This document shows positions 8,944 to 16,948 of a stretch of 64,000 nucleotides of DNA, one piece after another. Each line of letters starts with the position of its first letter. Within the stretch, counting starts at the first letter, position 1. The notes beneath the pieces are model-generated. The model worked only from the letters and a program-made list of their open reading frames with translations, was not told the origin of the DNA and did not search any database. The stretch is taken from positions 58,335 through 122,334 of the forward strand of contig CAJULK010000005.1 of the NCBI GenBank assembly GCA_910587455.1, given 5' to 3'. The position numbers were made by a program, and so were the translations under genes. The stretch is from an uncultured Christensenellaceae bacterium. Its GTDB lineage: Bacteria > Bacillota > Clostridia > Christensenellales > Pumilibacteraceae.

Positions 8944-9843
8944 TTATAGTTTTTCCGAAACGCGCAATGTTGCCGAGGCGCTGCGCGGATTATTGTCGAG
9001 TTCCGTTTGCGTCGGACGCAAGCGCCCGAGCGTTTTTCCGATAGCACGGTGATTGCACACACACACCGGCATGGATCGCGGGCAGATACAATCCGTTTCG
9101 AACTCGCGGAACGCCGCCTTGACAATGCGATCTTCGAGCGAATGAAAACTTATCACCGCCAGCCGTCCGCCGCGCTCTATCAGTCCGAATATGCCCGTAA
9201 TCGCGTCGTACAGACCTTTAAGCTCGCCGTTGACTTCTATGCGTATCGCCTGAAAACACTTTTTTGCGGGGTGTCCGCTTTTGCGGTACGGCACCGAGCC
9301 GGCTATGATATCGGCAAGCCGAGCAGTGGTTTTTATGTCCGCGCTCTTGCGCTTTGCCGCTATCGCGCTCGCTATGCGCCGCGCGAAACTCTCCTCGCCG
9401 TACTTTCGGAATATATCCGCAAGCTCTTCCGCCGAGTACGAATTCACAACGTCGTACGCCGAAAATTGCTGCGCTCTGTCCATTCGCATATCGAGCGCGC
9501 CGTCGCGCATGTACGAAAACCCGCGTTCGGGATCGTCGAGCTGATGCGACGAAACGCCGAGATCCATGACGGCGCCCGAGATTTTCGTTATGCCGTTTTC
9601 GGCGAGCAGTTTTACCGCATTTTCGTATTGACCTTTAATGTACGTGATGTCGCCCGACAAACGGGCTTTGCAGTATTCTATGGCGTCCGAATCGCGGTCT
9701 ATCGCAACGACCCGTCCGCCCGCTTCGAGTATGGCCGATGTATGCCCGCCGCCGCCGAGCGTGCAATCGAGATAAAGTCCGCCGCGCTTTACGTCAAGCG
9801 CCGTCGTTACCTCGTCTTTCATGACGGATACGTGATAACTCAT
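8944..9843 (-). CDS. rsmH: 16S rRNA (cytosine-1402-N4)-methyltransferase
   Basis: RsmH (MraW) methylates N4 of C1402 in 16S rRNA with S-adenosylmethionine. The 299-residue sequence starts MSYHVSVMKDEV, has the SAM loop LDCTLGGGGHT near residue 24, and shows FSYMRDGALDMRMD, AIRIEVNGEL and AVISFHSLEDRIVK, all diagnostic for the family. The C-terminal GKTLGRLRPTQTELDNNPRSASATLR is also typical. The start overlaps the mraZ stop by 4 nt (ATGA) and the ftsL-like gene follows after 13 bp. Confidence 0.97.
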   Translation of the reverse strand: MSYHVSVMKDEVTTALDVKRGGLYLDCTLGGGGHTSAILEAGGRVVAIDRDSDAIEYCKARLSGDITYIKGQYENAVKLLAENGITKISGAVMDLGVSSHQLDDPERGFSYMRDGALDMRMDRAQQFSAYDVVNSYSAEELADIFRKYGEESFARRIASAIAAKRKSADIKTTARLADIIAGSVPYRKSGHPAKKCFQAIRIEVNGELKGLYDAITGIFGLIERGGRLAVISFHSLEDRIVKAAFREFETDCICPRSMPVCVCNHRAIGKTLGRLRPTQTELDNNPRSASATLRVSEKL

Positions 9844-10283
9844 TGTTCGGTCTTTCGCACCGACCGCCCCGAAAACTGTGCAAGTATCTTTTTGAAGTCC
9901 AGACTCTCGCGGTGCTTTTTATATTCTTCTTCGTCCCATATCTCTACGTGATCCATCGCGCCGATTGATATGACGTTTTTTGTAAGACCGCACATTTCGA
10001 TAAATGCGGGATTGAGCGCCGTTCTGCCCTGCTTATCCTCGGTGAGTTCCTGCGTAGAGGAAAATATGGCGCGCTTAAGCTCGTTCATGTCTATATCCAA
10101 TATATCCGAATCGGCAAAACGCCCCTCGACGTTCTTAGTAAAATCCTCGCGAGTGTAAACGTACAAACAGTTTTCTATCCCGCAAAACATCATGGGATTG
10201 TCGCCGAGCAGCTTGCGAAAAGCAGGCGGTATGCGCAACCGCCCCTTATCGTCTAATTGATGATGAAACTGCCCGTAGAACAC
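9840..10283 (-). CDS. mraZ: transcriptional regulator MraZ
   Basis: MraZ is a small DNA-binding protein with two SpoVT/AbrB-like repeats, and in E. coli it represses its own operon. The start is set at a GTG (10281-10283) giving FYGQFHHQLDDKGRLRIP, the usual N-terminus of the family; AAAGGAAG lies 7 nt upstream. An ATG 21 codons further up has no such site and would lie in the leader. The repeats are seen as DDKGRLRIPPAFR (about 10-22) and EDKQGRTALNPAFIEM (about 80-95). The 147-residue length is normal. It is the first gene of the cell-wall operon, directly behind a consensus promoter. Confidence 0.94.
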   Translation of the reverse strand: MFYGQFHHQLDDKGRLRIPPAFRKLLGDNPMMFCGIENCLYVYTREDFTKNVEGRFADSDILDIDMNELKRAIFSSTQELTEDKQGRTALNPAFIEMCGLTKNVISIGAMDHVEIWDEEEYKKHRESLDFKKILAQFSGRSVRKTEQ

Positions 10284-10336
10284 CGTAATGCTTCCTTTAC
10301 CGACCACGGCTTTCCCGCCTTGTCGGTGTCCTACAT

Positions 10337-10365
10337 ATAATAGCACACAGGCTGACCACTGTCAA
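10337..10365 (-). promoter_or_regulatory. promoter of the mraZ cell-wall operon
   Basis: On the minus strand TTGACA (10360-10365), 17 bp and TATTAT (10337-10342) form a near-perfect housekeeping promoter. It leaves a leader of about 45 nt before the mraZ GTG, with a normal ribosome binding site. I could not see clear TGGG direct repeats of the kind MraZ binds in E. coli. Confidence 0.85.
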
Positions 10366-10529
10366 CCCTTTTTGACCAAAATGCTTCGATTTTTTTGATT
10401 TATGCTCTTATTCCGCGTCAAACTTCGTCACGATGCGATATCGAAAACCGTCGAAGTCCGTCATGACCGATCGTATTTTGCAATATGCCGCAATACTGCG
10501 CAATACCGACACAAAAGCCGTCGGGACTA

Positions 10530-10558
10530 TTGACTTTACGCGGCACGTATATTATAAT
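10530..10558 (+). promoter_or_regulatory. promoter of ilvA
   Basis: TTGACT (10530-10535), 17 bp, TATAAT (10553-10558). Only 9 nt separate the -10 box from the ilvA ATG, so the mRNA should have a leader of 0-3 nt and no ribosome binding site. Confidence 0.8.
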
Positions 10559-10567
10559 AAACGTGCT

Positions 10568-11758
10568 ATGAAAATCAAAGATATAGAACAGGCTCGCCAA
10601 CGCATTGCGTCGTTCGTCCACCACACGCCGCTCGAATATTCGGAAACGTTTTCCAAGATGGCGGGCGGTCCGGTTTACCTCAAATGCGAAAACTTGCAAA
10701 AAACGGGATCTTTTAAGGTGCGGGGCGCGCTCAACAAACTGAGCAAGACCGATGTCGGCGACAAAAAGGTTTACAGCTGTTCCGCGGGCAACCATGCTCA
10801 GGGCGTTGCCTTTGCCGCAACCAAGCGCGGTATCGAGTCGGTGATATACATGCCGCTGTCCGCTCCGCTCGCAAAGGTGTCGGCCACCGAAGGCTACGGC
10901 GCGCGAGTCGTTCTGCACGGCGACGTATTCGACGACGCACAAGCCGAAGCGCTGCGGATATGCAAAGCCGAAAACGGTATTTTTATTCCCCCGTTCGACG
11001 ACGAAGACATTATAGCGGGACAAGGCACCGTCGGGCTCGAAATCGCCGAGGACATATCCGACGCGGAAACTGTGCTCGTTCCCGCGGGCGGCGGAGGACT
11101 TTTGGCAGGCGTCGCGTTTGCCGTAAAGTCGCTATTGCCAGATGTTAAAGTTTACGGGGTGCAAGCGGCGGGCGCGGCAGCCGTAGCGAGCTCGTTCGGA
11201 GGCTCGCCCAAAACTCTCGACAAGATCTTCACGATCGCCGACGGCATTGCGGTAAAGCGCCCGGGCGATATAACCATGAAATACATCAACGAGTATGCGG
11301 ACGGAATACTTACAGTTACAGACGACGAGATCGCTTCCACAGTTATTTCGCTCATCGAACGCGCCAAAGAAATCGTAGAACCTGCAGGCGCCGTAGGGCT
11401 TGCGGCGGCGATCTGCGACCGCTATCCCGAACTTCGCGGCAAAAAAACCGTATGCTTGCTTTCGGGCGGAAACGTAGACGTGGGATTCATTCACAAAATA
11501 ATCGAGCGCGGTCTTGTGAGCCGCGGACGGCAGATACGGCTTTCGGTAGTGCTTTCCGACAAACCCGGCTCGCTCCAAGCCGTGAGCGGAATACTCGCCG
11601 AAAACGGCGCCAACGTCATCGCCGTACAGTACGACCGAGTAAACGCGGGGCTGTCGCTCAACGAAACCATTCTTCACATAACGTGCGAGGTTACGGGCTT
11701 CGAACACGGCAAGCGCGTAATGTCGGCGCTCGAAGCGACAGGATACAGACTGCAATAA
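10568..11758 (+). CDS. ilvA: threonine ammonia-lyase (serine/threonine dehydratase)
   Basis: This PLP enzyme deaminates threonine to 2-oxobutanoate, the first step towards isoleucine or a catabolic route. The start MKIKDIEQARQR (396 residues) is the first ATG behind a promoter 9 nt away. The PLP lysine lies in KTGSFKVRGALNKL (about residue 47), the phosphate-binding glycine loop is VPAGGGGLLAG (about 173-183), and a C-terminal ACT-like domain is seen from about residue 325 (RLSVVLSDKPGSLQAVSGIL). One ACT domain and a length near 400 match the short clostridial or biodegradative type rather than the 514-residue E. coli IlvA. It stands alone, divergent from the mraZ operon and convergent with the phosphoesterase gene. 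Confidence 0.92.
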   Translation: MKIKDIEQARQRIASFVHHTPLEYSETFSKMAGGPVYLKCENLQKTGSFKVRGALNKLSKTDVGDKKVYSCSAGNHAQGVAFAATKRGIESVIYMPLSAPLAKVSATEGYGARVVLHGDVFDDAQAEALRICKAENGIFIPPFDDEDIIAGQGTVGLEIAEDISDAETVLVPAGGGGLLAGVAFAVKSLLPDVKVYGVQAAGAAAVASSFGGSPKTLDKIFTIADGIAVKRPGDITMKYINEYADGILTVTDDEIASTVISLIERAKEIVEPAGAVGLAAAICDRYPELRGKKTVCLLSGGNVDVGFIHKIIERGLVSRGRQIRLSVVLSDKPGSLQAVSGILAENGANVIAVQYDRVNAGLSLNETILHITCEVTGFEHGKRVMSALEATGYRLQ

Positions 11759-11795
11759 CGTAATGCCCACACCTAAGCGCTTTCGGAAATGATCG

Positions 11796-12482
11796 CTATA
11801 TCTCGATTTCGACCGCTTTATTCCCTACCTGATCGCATGAGGTCAGGTAGTATTTTATACCGCTTTTTTGATACAACGGACGGCTGTAACAGTTTTTGCC
11901 GTGAAGATGTCCGTAAACAACGGCGTCGACTCCGTACTTTTCGAACAGGTCGGATACGGGCGTAGGATCGAACCGAGCCGTGAACGGCGGATAGTGCAAC
12001 ATGAACACGGCTTTGTCGGCAGTACCGCGCTGTTTTTCCATGCTTTGAAGCGAAAGTTCTATTCTGAGCAGTTCGCGCGCGTACAGCCGCTTTCCGTCCT
12101 CCGTTCTGTCGTCGGCGCTCCAACCGCGACTGCCGCAGACAATGAGATCGTCCATTCGCACGCAATCGTTCTGAACGGCAAAAACGCCCGACGGCAACGC
12201 CGAGCGCACATTGCTTATGCTCTTCCACCAATAATCGTGATTGCCGCGAATTATTACTTTGCGCCCCGGGTATTTGCCGATATACTCGAGATCGGGCACT
12301 GCGGCTTCGAGCGTCATAGCCCAACTGAGATCGCCCGCAAGCAGCACTACGTCGTCGGGCGCAACGGTTTTGAGCGAATCCTCTATACTTTCGAGATAGT
12401 TATCCCACACCGCGCCGAAAATGTTCATCGGCTTCGGGTTGTTGATCGACAAATGCAAATCGGAAATCGCAAAAACCTTCAT
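11796..12482 (-). CDS. metallophosphoesterase
   Basis: The 228-residue protein has the calcineurin-like two-metal motifs in order: DLHL (residue 8), GDLSW (about 50), GNHDYWW (about 81), a later His in MLHYPP, and GHLHG (about 193). These coordinate two divalent metals and hydrolyse phosphomonoesters or diesters; the substrate is not predictable. No signal peptide is present, so it is cytoplasmic. It is a single gene with its own promoter; the -10 box ends 6 nt before the ATG and there is no ribosome binding site, so the message should be leaderless. Confidence 0.88.
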   Translation of the reverse strand: MKVFAISDLHLSINNPKPMNIFGAVWDNYLESIEDSLKTVAPDDVVLLAGDLSWAMTLEAAVPDLEYIGKYPGRKVIIRGNHDYWWKSISNVRSALPSGVFAVQNDCVRMDDLIVCGSRGWSADDRTEDGKRLYARELLRIELSLQSMEKQRGTADKAVFMLHYPPFTARFDPTPVSDLFEKYGVDAVVYGHLHGKNCYSRPLYQKSGIKYYLTSCDQVGNKAVEIEI

Positions 12483-12488
12483 GCATGT

Positions 12489-12517
12489 ATTGTATCATTT
12501 TGCATAAAGTTTGTCAA
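12489..12517 (-). promoter_or_regulatory. promoter of the metallophosphoesterase gene
   Basis: Minus strand: TTGACA (12512-12517), 17 bp, TACAAT (12489-12494), then 6 nt to the ATG. Confidence 0.82.
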
Positions 12518-12537
12518 TCGCGTACGGCAGGGATCGG

Positions 12538-13122
12538 TCAAAAATCGTCGCCGTCGAACATCGGGAAAATCCTGCCCGAAAAACCGCGGCAAACGCTGCC
12601 CGTGCACGGCGGATATTTGCAATATCCGTATGTCGGAACGAGAATATCCACTTGCGCCGTCACCTTTACTATCTGCAAGAGACACCCGCTCACCGACACC
12701 GCGTTCGTGCCTATAATCGCTCCGCTGTTTACGCTCATTGCCGTTTGAACTTCTATCGTGTACGGCACGAGCGAGTTCCCGCTCGGCAGACGCAACAGCA
12801 ATTCTTTACACTCGCGGTAGCTTGCGCCCACCGTAAACAGGTTACCCCCGTTCGCATACGTAACGGCAAACCGCGTCACCGCCTCGCCGCAAACCCTACA
12901 GCATCCGCCGTCGCCGTCCGTGACGGTATAGTTTTCGAGTTCGGACGATACCACTCGCGCCGAAACGAACGTGGACTGAGCAGGTATCTCTACGTCCGCA
13001 GTCAGCGTGAGCGTAACGTTTTCGTCGGAGAACGCGCAACCGTCGAACACACGTTTCGTTTCTATAACCATTCGGCAACAAAGCCCGTCAAACCCGCCGC
13101 AACACCCAGCTTTCTTAGTCAT
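12538..13122 (-). CDS. cysteine-rich protein of unknown function
   Basis: I do not recognise this 194-residue protein. The chosen start MTKKAGCCGGFDGLCCR has GAGGTG a few nt upstream; an in-frame ATG five codons earlier is possible. It carries about 14 cysteines, several as CC pairs or CxxC (GGCCRVCGE near residue 74), and ends in a Cys/Pro cluster (YCKYPPCTGSVCRGF). The middle is rich in Val, Thr and Ala in alternating patterns typical of beta-sheet. There is no signal peptide or membrane segment, so any disulfides would need an unusual compartment; metal binding or a spore-layer structural role are alternatives, both inference. It is a single gene with a hairpin (13132-13153) directly before its ribosome binding site. 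Confidence 0.7.
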   Translation of the reverse strand: MTKKAGCCGGFDGLCCRMVIETKRVFDGCAFSDENVTLTLTADVEIPAQSTFVSARVVSSELENYTVTDGDGGCCRVCGEAVTRFAVTYANGGNLFTVGASYRECKELLLRLPSGNSLVPYTIEVQTAMSVNSGAIIGTNAVSVSGCLLQIVKVTAQVDILVPTYGYCKYPPCTGSVCRGFSGRIFPMFDGDDF

Positions 13123-13131
13123 ACACACCTC

Positions 13132-13153
13132 GCGCATAAGTATTTTTATGCGC
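13132..13153 (-). promoter_or_regulatory. inverted repeat in the leader of the cysteine-rich gene
   Basis: GCGCATAA (13132-13139) and TTATGCGC (13146-13153) are perfect 8-bp arms around a 6-nt loop. On the minus strand the repeat ends directly before the GAGGTG ribosome binding site. It could be an operator or an RNA hairpin controlling initiation. Confidence 0.5.
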
Positions 13154-13347
13154 GTCGGGCACATAACGTGAATATTATTTCCGCCACTTGCATGCCGCGG
13201 CTACCTATACGAAAACACGCCGAGGCAATACTTTCGACGGCGTTATCCGAGACTATCTAAATCGAAAAACCACGATATACATAAAAATAAAACTTTTTCT
13301 TTATTTTTCCTATTTTAATGAAAAAACCGTTTATTTATCGCGTAGTA

Positions 13348-13372
13348 TAAAATGATAAAACATATCATTTTA
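13348..13372 (+). promoter_or_regulatory. operator-like palindrome before the Spo0A-C-like gene
   Basis: TAAAATGATA (13348-13357) and TATCATTTTA (13363-13372) form a perfect 10-bp inverted repeat with a 5-nt spacer, 2 nt before the AAGGAG site and 14 nt before the ATG. The spacing fits a dimeric repressor site. It does not match the Spo0A box TGTCGAA. Confidence 0.55.
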
Positions 13373-13386
13373 CCAAGGAGAAATCA

Positions 13387-13725
13387 ATGAAAAAAGACCG
13401 GACCGACAAGAACGCCTTAGCTCAAACTCTCGTTTTGAAATGCGGCGTTCGTCCGTACTTATCGGGTTGCACATATCTTGCGGAAGCGATCGAACTTTAT
13501 TCAGGCGAAGAACAGACGCCTATGTCGGTTTACAGGTCGATTGCGGAACGTCATTCGGTCAAGACCAAAACCGTCATGCGCAATATAGCATACGCAATAT
13601 CTAAATGCGGCGATATGCATAATAAACTTTCGGACATGATGGGTATAAAAATACATCCCGATGAAATACACAACGGGCTAGTAATCGCGTATCTTGCATT
13701 CAAACTCAAAACGACGGTAGCTTAA
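13387..13725 (+). CDS. stand-alone Spo0A C-terminal-domain-like DNA-binding protein
   Basis: This 112-residue protein resembles the effector (DNA-binding) domain of the sporulation regulator Spo0A without its receiver domain. The similarity lies in LKCGVRPYLSGCTYLAEAIEL (compare the Spo0A pattern of a Gly-rich turn followed by a KGYxYLREAI helix) and in SVYRSIAERHSVKTKTVMRNIAYAIS, the helix-turn-helix part. There is no upstream receiver, so phosphorylation cannot control it directly. The start has AAGGAG 6 nt upstream. A 25-bp palindrome lies between the probable promoter and this site, suggesting autoregulation. Single gene, convergent with engB. The domain call is from pattern recognition only. 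Confidence 0.65.
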   Translation: MKKDRTDKNALAQTLVLKCGVRPYLSGCTYLAEAIELYSGEEQTPMSVYRSIAERHSVKTKTVMRNIAYAISKCGDMHNKLSDMMGIKIHPDEIHNGLVIAYLAFKLKTTVA

Positions 13726-13859
13726 TCGGTTATTGCGCACACATAAGCGGCGTCCGTTTATTCGCACACACAGTTGACGAAAACGATCTTTCGCTCGGAA
13801 TGACGTTATTTTTTCATTGTACAAAAACCGATTCGGAACGCGCCGAAAAACTTTCTCTA

Positions 13860-14453
13860 CTATTGCGCGTTTGTCAAAACGTTTTCCAATCTCGATATAA
13901 GTTTATCCCTGCCTTCGCCGCTGCTGACGCTCGTCACGATCAAATTATCGCGAGCAAGCCCGAGCGCCGCCGCTATCTTTAACGCAGCGTTGCCCGTCTG
14001 CGATCTCGACAATTTATCCGCCTTGGTCAAGACGACCGTAAACGGCAAGCACAGATCGCGCAGATAGTTGATAAGCACCTTGTCAAGCTCGGACGGATCG
14101 CGACGGATATCCATAAGACACAGCACCTGCGCAATGTGCTCGCCCTGCGTAAAGTATTTGTCCGTACGAGTGCTCCACGCATCGGCTTGACCTTTGTCGG
14201 CTTTATGAAATCCGTATCCGGGAAGATCTACGAGATAAAACGGGTATGCGTCCGTCATCACTTCGAAAATATTGATAAGCCGAGTGCGCCCGGGCGTTGA
14301 CGACGTCTTGCACAGTTTTGCGCCCATGAGCATATTCAGCAAAGTCGATTTGCCGCAGTTGGATCTGCCCGCAACGCAAATCTGCGGCACGTATTCACAT
14401 GCCGCAGAAGCGTCCGCACAGCTTTTGATAAACTTTGCCGATTTGATTCTCAT
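13860..14453 (-). CDS. engB: ribosome biogenesis GTPase EngB (YsxC/YihA)
   Basis: EngB is an essential GTPase needed for late 50S assembly. The start MRIKSAKFIKSC (197 residues) begins one base after the lon stop, so the two are translationally coupled. G motifs are visible: G1 GRSNCGKSTLLN (about 30-41), G2 STPGRTRLIN, G3 DLPGYGF, and G4 TKAD with G5 near the C-terminus (TSVSSGEG). The lon-engB order matches B. subtilis lonA-ysxC. Confidence 0.95.
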   Translation of the reverse strand: MRIKSAKFIKSCADASAACEYVPQICVAGRSNCGKSTLLNMLMGAKLCKTSSTPGRTRLINIFEVMTDAYPFYLVDLPGYGFHKADKGQADAWSTRTDKYFTQGEHIAQVLCLMDIRRDPSELDKVLINYLRDLCLPFTVVLTKADKLSRSQTGNAALKIAAALGLARDNLIVTSVSSGEGRDKLISRLENVLTNAQ

Positions 14454-14454
14454 T

Positions 14455-16806
14455 CTATTTAAGCACCGCATCGAAAACTTTGTCTATATTGTCTACCGTA
14501 ACGATCTCGAGCTTTGCCTTGACCTCTTCGGGTATGTCCGCAAGGTCTTTTTCGTTTTCGCGCGGAATGATAAGCCGCTTGAATCCCGCTCGGAACGCCG
14601 CGAGCGATTTTTCTTTAAGTCCGCCTATCGCGAGCACTTTGCCGCGCAGCGTCACTTCGCCCGTCATCGCCACGTCGTGCGCCACCTTTTTGCCCGAAAA
14701 AGCCGACATCAACGCCGTAGCAATCGTTATACCGGCACTCGGTCCGTCCTTTGGCGTTGCGCCCTCGGGAAAATGCAGATGTATATCGTTTTTGTTAAAC
14801 TCGTCCGCGTCCACGCCGTATTCGGCGGCGCGCGAACGCACAAGCGACAGCGCGGTCAGACACGATTCTTTCATTACGTCACCCAGACTTCCCGTAAGTT
14901 TTATATCGCCCTTTCCGCCCGAAATGATAGCGGCTTCGATACTGAGCGTAACGCCGCCCACGCTCGTCCAGGCCAGCCCAGTTGCGGCGCCGACCTCGTC
15001 GGTCTCCTGAGCTACGCCCTCTTTGTACTTAGGCGGACCGAGAAACTCCGCGACTTCCTTTTTGGTCACTTTGTACGACTGCGGACGCTCGTTCTTTTCT
15101 ACTATTCTGAGCGCGATCTTGCGCATGACGGTTGCTATCTCGCGTTCGAGATTTCTGACGCCGCTCTCGCGCGTATACGCCGATATGATATGCATTATTA
15201 CGGCGTCGCTCATTTCGACCTTTATGCCGTCGAGCCCGTTCGCCTCTATCTGCTTGGGCTTCAGATAGCGCTTTACTATCTGCGATTTTTCTTCGTACGT
15301 GTATCCAGAAAGATCTATTACTTCCAGCCTGTCGAGAAGCGCGGGCGGAAGCGGATCGAGCGAGTTTGCCGTGGTAACGAACATGACCTTGCTCAGGTCG
15401 AACGGCATGTCGAGATAGTTGTCTTTGAAATTAAAGTTCTGATTGGGATCGAGCACCTCGAGCAATGCCGAAGCGGGATCGCCGTGCATATCCGCCGTCA
15501 TCTTGTCTATCTCGTCAAGCAGGAACACGGGATTGTTGACCTTGGCGTTGCGTATTCCGCTTATTATCCTGCCCGGCATTGCGGCGACATACGTTCTGCG
15601 GTGACCGCGTATCTCCGCCTCGTCGCGAATTCCGCCGAGCGACATTGTTACGAGCTCTTTACCCGCGGCGCGCGCGATCGAACGGACTATGGATGTTTTT
15701 CCGACACCGGGCGGGCCCACGAAACACAGTACCGGCGATTTGAGATTATTTGTGAGTTTGTAAACCGCAAGATACTCGAGTATGCGTTCTTTGACCTTTT
15801 CCAAACCGTAATGGTCTTCGGCAAGCACCTTTCTTGCACGGTCGAGCGACATATCTCCGTCGGTGGACTTACCCCAAGGCAAGTCGAGGATCAATTCTAT
15901 ATACGAACGCGCAACCGTCGCTTCGGGCGTCGAGGGGCTCATTTTTTCAAGCCGCGAAATCTCCTTTTCCGCTTTAACGTACGCGTATTCGGGGATATTA
16001 TCCTTCATTGCAGCGAGCCGTTCGCGAAGCTCGACTATCTCGTCTGTATCCTCACCCAACTCGTCTTTGAGCGCTTTTATCTGTTCGCGCACGTAATACT
16101 CGCGCTGATTTTTGTCTATGCTCTGCCGCACTTTGGCGCTTATACGCTTTTCGAGCGCGCGTATTTCAGTCTCGCGCACCATTACCGTCAATATCTGTTC
16201 GTACTGCTCGGACAGCGTTTTGGTCTGCAATACGTTCTGCTTGTCAGCCGTCGAAGTGAACAGATAATCGGAAACGGTGGAAACAAACCGCTCGCCGTCC
16301 TCGACGGACAGCGTGCTCAATACGTCGCCGGGGAGTTTTGTATCTATCCGACGGTATTCCTTAAACTGCTCGGCAAGCCGACGCTTGACCGCTTCGAGAT
16401 AGACGGGGTCGTCTCTTTCGTACTCGTATTCTTTGAGCGTTACTTCGAAATACGGCGTGCGCGAAACGTAAGAGTCTATCTGCATTCTGCGTTCGGCAAT
16501 AAATACTACGCGCATTGCGTCGCCGGGCAGGCGCTGAACGTTCTTTATGGTAGCAAGCACGCCGACGCGGTAAATATCCTGCGGCGCGGGATTGACTATA
16601 GTCGCACGCTTTTGAGCGACGAGGAATACGCTCTCCTGTTCCTCTACGGCTTGCGCAACCGCGGCATACGATTTGTCGCGCACCAAGTCGTAGTGTACCG
16701 CCTGACCGGGGAACACCACCTTGCCGCGAAATGGAATCATTTTATACGACTTGACCTGCTGCGGCATCGTTGTCTGATCTGATTCGAATATAGATTTGTT
16801 TTCCAT
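14455..16806 (-). CDS. lon: ATP-dependent protease Lon
   Basis: Lon is a hexameric cytosolic protease that degrades misfolded and regulatory proteins. The 783-residue protein has the N-terminal substrate-binding domain, a coiled-coil region (about 185-260), an AAA+ module with Walker A GPPGVGKTS (about 358) and Walker B VFLLDEID, and the C-terminal protease domain with the catalytic Ser in PKDGPSAGIT and Lys in the following GEVTLRGKVLAIGGLKEK region. Length is standard. It has its own promoter (16825-16853) with a short leader containing CAGGT. I saw no CIRCE or CtsR-type repeat upstream. Confidence 0.97.
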   Translation of the reverse strand: MENKSIFESDQTTMPQQVKSYKMIPFRGKVVFPGQAVHYDLVRDKSYAAVAQAVEEQESVFLVAQKRATIVNPAPQDIYRVGVLATIKNVQRLPGDAMRVVFIAERRMQIDSYVSRTPYFEVTLKEYEYERDDPVYLEAVKRRLAEQFKEYRRIDTKLPGDVLSTLSVEDGERFVSTVSDYLFTSTADKQNVLQTKTLSEQYEQILTVMVRETEIRALEKRISAKVRQSIDKNQREYYVREQIKALKDELGEDTDEIVELRERLAAMKDNIPEYAYVKAEKEISRLEKMSPSTPEATVARSYIELILDLPWGKSTDGDMSLDRARKVLAEDHYGLEKVKERILEYLAVYKLTNNLKSPVLCFVGPPGVGKTSIVRSIARAAGKELVTMSLGGIRDEAEIRGHRRTYVAAMPGRIISGIRNAKVNNPVFLLDEIDKMTADMHGDPASALLEVLDPNQNFNFKDNYLDMPFDLSKVMFVTTANSLDPLPPALLDRLEVIDLSGYTYEEKSQIVKRYLKPKQIEANGLDGIKVEMSDAVIMHIISAYTRESGVRNLEREIATVMRKIALRIVEKNERPQSYKVTKKEVAEFLGPPKYKEGVAQETDEVGAATGLAWTSVGGVTLSIEAAIISGGKGDIKLTGSLGDVMKESCLTALSLVRSRAAEYGVDADEFNKNDIHLHFPEGATPKDGPSAGITIATALMSAFSGKKVAHDVAMTGEVTLRGKVLAIGGLKEKSLAAFRAGFKRLIIPRENEKDLADIPEEVKAKLEIVTVDNIDKVFDAVLK

Positions 16807-16824
16807 AAGCTGACCTGTACTTTA

Positions 16825-16853
16825 AGTATAACACATTACGCCGTGATTTACAA
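16825..16853 (-). promoter_or_regulatory. promoter of lon-engB
   Basis: Minus strand: TTGTAA (16848-16853), 17 bp, TATACT (16825-16830). The predicted leader is only about 11-12 nt but contains a weak ribosome binding site. Confidence 0.7.
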
Positions 16854-16948
16854 GTATTTGCCGCGACGGAAATCATTAGAGTTTAATTAGAAGCGTGACG
16901 AATTTTGCGGTCGGTTTTCGGAATTTCTAAAACAGGCATGACGACGCG

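Noticed and set aside
10284..10336. MraZ-binding TGGG direct repeats in the mraZ leader
   Set aside because: Only isolated GTGG/TCGG-like words are present, without regular spacing.
13726..13859. Small gene between the Spo0A-C-like gene and engB
   Set aside because: The only open frame runs into the antisense of engB and lacks a ribosome binding site; I see neither a gene nor a terminator in this gap.
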